9,510 nucleotides of DNA from Candidatus Hydrogenedens sp. (GTDB taxonomy: Bacteria > Hydrogenedentota > Hydrogenedentia > Hydrogenedentales > Hydrogenedentaceae). The notes beneath the pieces were generated by a model. The model saw only the letters and a program-made list of their open reading frames with translations, was not told where the DNA came from and ran no database searches. A program made the position numbers and the translations under genes. This document shows positions 6,418 through 9,510 of this stretch, one piece after another. How positions within the stretch are numbered: position 1 is the stretch's first letter; each line of letters starts with the position of its first letter. Location: positions 1-9,510 of the forward strand of contig DAOSUS010000104.1 in assembly GCA_035378955.1 (NCBI GenBank). The letters are read 5' to 3'.

Positions 6418-7269
6418 CTACTTTCCTTTCCAATTTCCTTTTACAATTCGAGGTAATTTCTGTAAATCAAACAGTGTTTCTATATTATCATATCCGTTTT
6501 TTTGAAATATTCTTTCTACTAATTCCCTCTGGTTGTCTCCTATTTCTAATAAAAGCCAGGCATCAGTATTTAAATATTTTCTGGCTTCTGAAATGATTTC
6601 ATGAATTATATGAGTTCCATCACCTTGACAGAATAGTGCCTGAGAATCTTCATAGTCTCTGACAGTAGGCGGTAGAACATCACGATTGTTTTCTGGGATA
6701 TAAGGAGGATTGGCTAAAATAATATCAAATTTATTTATATTATCTATAGAAGTAAACAGATTACTAACGATAAAATTCACGGATACTTTATTTTCCTTTG
6801 CATTATGTTTTGCTAATTTAACAGCGTTCTCGTTTATATCTATAGCAAAACATTTCACTTTTTTTTTGGTATTTTTGTAGATGGCTATAGATATACAACC
6901 TGTTCCCGTACACAATTCTAAAATATTAAATGTTTCTTTTTCCTTTATCTCTATTATTTTTAATGCTTCTTCTACAAGTAATTCTGTTTCAGGGCGAGGT
7001 ATAAATATAGGAGGAACCGTTTTAATTTTCAATCCAAAAAATTCTGTATAGCCGAGTATGTATGCTATGGGTTCATGCTTTTTTCGTCTTTCTATCCATT
7101 GATAGAACTGTTCTGGGATGCTAATTTCTTCTTTTATTTTACTTAGTAATTCTGCTCTTGTAATATTTAGGACATGAGCAAGAAGTAATTCTGCTTCAAA
7201 TCGAGGGTTATCTGATACAGGAATTAATTCATTGGAAATGTGATTGAGTAATAACCAAAGAGAAGGCAT
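6418..7269 (-). CDS. prmC: Peptide chain release factor N5-glutamine methyltransferase
   Basis: This cytoplasmic SAM-dependent enzyme methylates the glutamine of the GGQ motif in release factors; its substrate RF1 is encoded just upstream. The 283 residues match the family length. An N-terminal helical substrate-binding domain (1-80, with YILGYTEFFG at 70-79) is followed by the FIPRPETELLVE block (89-100). Then come SAM motif I, LELCTGTGCISIAI (117-130), the acidic end of motif II (D144), and the catalytic NPPY (187-190), which holds the target glutamine. ATG at 7269 lies 5 nt after the prfA stop. The ribosome site is weak, so translation may be coupled to prfA. An HemK-type methyltransferase with another target is very unlikely given the NPPY motif and the prfA neighbour. 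Confidence 0.96.
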   Translation of the reverse strand: MPSLWLLLNHISNELIPVSDNPRFEAELLLAHVLNITRAELLSKIKEEISIPEQFYQWIERRKKHEPIAYILGYTEFFGLKIKTVPPIFIPRPETELLVEEALKIIEIKEKETFNILELCTGTGCISIAIYKNTKKKVKCFAIDINENAVKLAKHNAKENKVSVNFIVSNLFTSIDNINKFDIILANPPYIPENNRDVLPPTVRDYEDSQALFCQGDGTHIIHEIISEARKYLNTDAWLLLEIGDNQRELVERIFQKNGYDNIETLFDLQKLPRIVKGNWKGK

Positions 7270-7274
7270 GATTT

Positions 7275-8378
7275 TTACTTTGTTTGAGATGTTTCCGCTT
7301 CTGCGAGTTGTGCTAACCTTTCTGCTTGGTCTGCTGTTGCAAGAGCATCAATAATAGGTTGTAATTCTCCATCTAAAACTTTATCGAGAGAATATAATGT
7401 AAGTCCTATTCTATGCTCTGTTACTCGATTTTGAGGAAAATTATAGGTCCGAATTCTTTCACTTCTATCTCCAGAACCTACTTGAATTTTTCTATGTTCC
7501 GACCGTGTTTTTTGTTCTTCATGGGTTTTAATATCTAAAAGTCGTGAACGAAGAACTTTTAATGCTCTTGCTTTATTTTTATGTTGAGAGCGTTCATCCT
7601 GACATGTAACAACAATTCCCGTGGGAATATGTGTAATACGAACGGCAGAATCCGTAGTATTAACTCCCTGTCCGCCATGACCCGAAGAACGATAAACATC
7701 TATTTGAAGGTCTTTCGGGTCAATATCTATATCAATTTCATCAGCCTCTGGCAAAACGGTAACTGTAACAGCTGAGGTGTGAATCCTACCCTGAGCCTCT
7801 GTTTCTGGAACTCGCTGAACGCGGTGAACTCCTCCTTCATATTTTAATTGACTATAAACGGATTGTCCCGAAATTTGAAAACAAATCTCCTTATATCCTC
7901 CTAACTCGGTAGGATGTGAATCTAATAATTCTACTTTCCATCCTTTCTTTTCTGCAAATCTAATGTACATTCTATACAAATCTGCAACAAATAACCCTGC
8001 TTCTTCCCCTCCGGTTCCTGCTCTTATTTCTATAATTGTATTTTTTTCATCATTGGGGTCTTTGGGGAGAAGTAAAATACGAAGTTTTTGTTCCAACTCA
8101 TTTAATTGTTCTTGTAATGATTGTTTTTCTTCCTGTGCTAAACTTATTAGTTCGGTGTCTGTTTCTTCTTTTATAACTTCTTCTGTATGATTTAGGTGTT
8201 TTTCTTTTAATTCAAATAATTGGTAGGTTTGAACAATATCTTCCATTTCCCGCTGAGTTTTAACCAGTTTCCGATAAACTTCGGGGTCACATGCAACTTC
8301 AGGGGAAGCCATTTTTTCATTCAGACGATTATACTCATCAACTATAGCGCGTATTTTTTCGCGCAGTAGGGTATCCAT
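7275..8378 (-). CDS. prfA: Peptide chain release factor 1
   Basis: RF1 reads stop codons UAA and UAG in the ribosomal A site and triggers peptide release. The 367 residues compare with about 360 in E. coli. An N-terminal helical domain (1-105) precedes the conserved IRAGTGGEEAGLF (118-130). The codon-recognition motif is PET (191-193, fitting PxT), whereas RF2 carries SPF. The catalytic GGQ is at 235-237 in SSGHGGQGVN; Q237 is the expected PrmC target. Near the end comes QDERSQHKNKARAL, also typical of RF1. Residues around GGQ differ from the common GAGGQHVN form (H for A, G for H). No frameshift element like that of RF2 is present. It sits 19 nt after rpmE and 5 nt before prmC, the classic rpmE-prfA-prmC order. 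No strong ribosome site precedes ATG 8378. Confidence 0.97.
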   Translation of the reverse strand: MDTLLREKIRAIVDEYNRLNEKMASPEVACDPEVYRKLVKTQREMEDIVQTYQLFELKEKHLNHTEEVIKEETDTELISLAQEEKQSLQEQLNELEQKLRILLLPKDPNDEKNTIIEIRAGTGGEEAGLFVADLYRMYIRFAEKKGWKVELLDSHPTELGGYKEICFQISGQSVYSQLKYEGGVHRVQRVPETEAQGRIHTSAVTVTVLPEADEIDIDIDPKDLQIDVYRSSGHGGQGVNTTDSAVRITHIPTGIVVTCQDERSQHKNKARALKVLRSRLLDIKTHEEQKTRSEHRKIQVGSGDRSERIRTYNFPQNRVTEHRIGLTLYSLDKVLDGELQPIIDALATADQAERLAQLAEAETSQTK

Positions 8379-8397
8379 ATTATATAAATTAGTTCAC

Positions 8398-8622
8398 TTA
8401 TTTATTTTGTGTTTTAGGACTTGCTTTCCTGGCATATTTTTTCTGGAATCTCTCTACCCTACCTTCACTATCTACAAATTTTTGTCTTCCTGTAAAAAAG
8501 GGATGACAGTTAGAACAAATTTCCACATTAATGTTGGGTTTTGTAGCACGTGTTTTAAAAGTGTTACCACAAGCACACTTTACAGTGGCTTCAACATAAT
8601 TCGGATGGATACCTTCTTTCAT
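8398..8622 (-). CDS. rpmE: 50S ribosomal protein L31, zinc-binding form
   Basis: This 74-residue large-subunit protein contributes to the bridge between ribosomal subunits. MKEGIHPNY at the start and CSNCHPFFTGRQKFVDSEGR (36-55) are diagnostic. Cysteines C16, C18, C36 and C39 form the zinc site, so this is the C+ form. The paralogue lacking these cysteines, used under zinc shortage, is not in this window. The start is secure: AGGAG lies 6 nt before ATG 8622. It is the first gene after leuA, with a strong promoter candidate about 50 nt upstream, and prfA follows 19 nt after its stop. The basic tail (KKYARKASPKTQNK) is typical of rRNA contact regions. Confidence 0.97.
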   Translation of the reverse strand: MKEGIHPNYVEATVKCACGNTFKTRATKPNINVEICSNCHPFFTGRQKFVDSEGRVERFQKKYARKASPKTQNK

Positions 8623-8628
8623 TGTATT

Positions 8629-8633
8629 CTCCT
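8629..8633 (-). promoter_or_regulatory. Strong ribosome binding site of rpmE
   Basis: AGGAG on the minus strand lies 6 nt before ATG 8622. It is the best Shine-Dalgarno sequence in the window, fitting the high output needed for a ribosomal protein. Confidence 0.8.
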
Positions 8634-8671
8634 GTAAGTTTTATATATAGTTCCCTTAAAAATAGAATAAC

Positions 8672-8701
8672 ATTATATCAATAACAACATATAATTATCA
8701 A
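8672..8701 (-). promoter_or_regulatory. Near-consensus promoter for the rpmE-prfA-prmC-radC-psd-pssA operon
   Basis: On the minus strand TTGATA (8701-8696, five of six consensus bases) and TATAAT (8677-8672, perfect) are separated by 18 nt. The start site would lie near 8665, giving a leader of about 40 nt before rpmE. It is entirely within the 93-bp gap between leuA and rpmE. No hairpin terminator for leuA is visible in that gap, so read-through from leuA may add to expression. Confidence 0.65.
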
Positions 8702-8715
8702 AAGTTTATATCTAT

Positions 8716-9510
8716 CTAATGATTTTCTAAAGCATCTCTTATTGCGATGTATTTATTAACAGCATTTAAATATGCTTTTACAGCAGCCTCGACAATATCT
8801 GTGCTTGAACCGTTTCCTGTGATATTTTTACCATTAAATTTTACGACAACGGTTGCTTCACCAATAGCATCTTTTCCAGGTGTTGTTGCACGAATATCAA
8901 ACTGCTCCAACTGCCCTAATACACCTGTTATTCGCTCAATCGCTTTACATGCGGCATCAACAGGACCATCACCTATGGCAGTGTCCATTAAATGTTCACT
9001 TCCTTTTGTCAATTTTACTAATGCAGTATAGGGGTCGTGACCTGCAGTTCGAACTTGCTCCAAATGATAGGTTTCAACTTGTTCTTGATTTAATGTCACA
9101 ATCAATAGAATAATGTCTTCGTCATAAATTTCTTTTTTCCGTTCTGCTAATACCATGAATTTTTCATACAATTTATCTAATTCTTCTTTATTAAGACTAT
9201 AACCTATTTCTTCACATCGTTTTGCTAAACCTGCCCTACCAGAGTGTTTGCCTAAAACAAGTGTAGAACGGACATTTCCAATCATTTCTGGCGTCATAAT
9301 TTCATAAGTTTTTGTATTTGCAATTACACCATGTTGATGTATTCCTGACTCGTGTGCAAAGGCATTTCTTCCGACAATAGGTTTGTTGTAGGGAACTTTT
9401 AGCCCTGTTAATTTACTTAAAAGATTACTTGAAGGCATAATTTCAGTAGTTATAATATTACAACTATACGGGTAAATATCGTGCCGAGTATGTAATATCA
9501 TTACCAATTC
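8716..9510 (-). CDS. leuA: 2-isopropylmalate synthase, C-terminal 264 residues, 5' end outside the window
   Basis: LeuA condenses acetyl-CoA with 2-oxoisovalerate, the first committed step of leucine synthesis. The frame is open to the right edge; the catalytic barrel with its metal site is off the window. What remains begins ELVMILHTRHDIYPY, then carries NKPIVGRNAFAHESGIHQHG and TYEIMTPEMIG (linker subdomain). The C-terminal leucine-binding regulatory domain follows over roughly the last 125 residues, with DGPVDAACKAIERI, FDIRATTPGKDAIGEATVVV and GNGSSTDIVEAAVKAYLNA. The full regulatory domain argues for a leucine-inhibited LeuA rather than homocitrate synthase; citramalate synthase (CimA) shares this layout and is less likely but not excluded. 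Most LeuA proteins have GIHQDG where this one has GIHQHG. It ends 93 nt before rpmE, which has its own promoter, so the link to translation genes is probably only neighbourhood. Confidence 0.93.
   Translation of the reverse strand, partial: ELVMILHTRHDIYPYSCNIITTEIMPSSNLLSKLTGLKVPYNKPIVGRNAFAHESGIHQHGVIANTKTYEIMTPEMIGNVRSTLVLGKHSGRAGLAKRCEEIGYSLNKEELDKLYEKFMVLAERKKEIYDEDIILLIVTLNQEQVETYHLEQVRTAGHDPYTALVKLTKGSEHLMDTAIGDGPVDAACKAIERITGVLGQLEQFDIRATTPGKDAIGEATVVVKFNGKNITGNGSSTDIVEAAVKAYLNAVNKYIAIRDALENH

Noticed and set aside
6032..6505. 157-codon plus-strand open frame
   Set aside because: It lies antisense to radC and the end of prmC, both clear families. The protein is Ser/Phe-rich with no recognisable motif.
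8623..8715. Possible riboswitch or L31 autoregulatory leader upstream of rpmE
   Set aside because: The leader after the predicted promoter is only about 40 nt, AT-rich and without a stable stem, which is too little for a riboswitch. Only a promoter and a ribosome site are supported.

Overview
The window is a dense, AT-rich (roughly one third G+C by eye) stretch of bacterial chromosome. Every recognised gene lies on the minus strand, so transcription runs from high to low coordinates. Genes are nearly back to back, with 1-nt gaps and a 4-nt ATGA overlap. There is no tRNA, rRNA, insertion sequence, CRISPR array or phage gene. Once the edge-truncated gene at 1-1187 is recognised, no gene-free stretch exceeds 165 bases. 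The gene set suggests a low-GC, diderm-like bacterium that makes phosphatidylethanolamine and leucine. An uncultured lineage (PVC, Hydrogenedentota or Omnitrophota-like) is a guess from the general look of the proteins; the phylum cannot be fixed from this sequence.

Reading in the direction of transcription, the window opens inside leuA (9510-8716, 5' end missing), which encodes 2-isopropylmalate synthase. A 93-bp gap with a near-consensus sigma70-type promoter follows. Then comes a six-gene run: rpmE (ribosomal protein L31), prfA (release factor 1), prmC (methyltransferase for release factors), radC (JAMM-domain protein), psd (phosphatidylserine decarboxylase) and pssA (phosphatidylserine synthase). 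This couples translation termination (PrmC modifies the GGQ glutamine of PrfA) with the two-step route CDP-diacylglycerol -> phosphatidylserine -> phosphatidylethanolamine.

After a 42-bp gap with a possible extended -10 promoter comes a less ordinary gene. It encodes a MauE/DoxX-like membrane protein fused to a C-terminal thioredoxin-like domain with a CxxC site. The predicted topology puts both cysteine motifs on the outer face of the membrane.

A 164-bp intergenic region with a plausible promoter and a 13-bp palindrome then leads into a three-gene ABC-2 export module: an ATPase, a six-helix permease, and a membrane-anchored TPR-like protein that runs off the left edge. The substrate cannot be read from the sequence. 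The most unusual items are the MauE-thioredoxin fusion and the ABC exporter plus TPR module. The rest is conserved housekeeping with a few residue-level departures.
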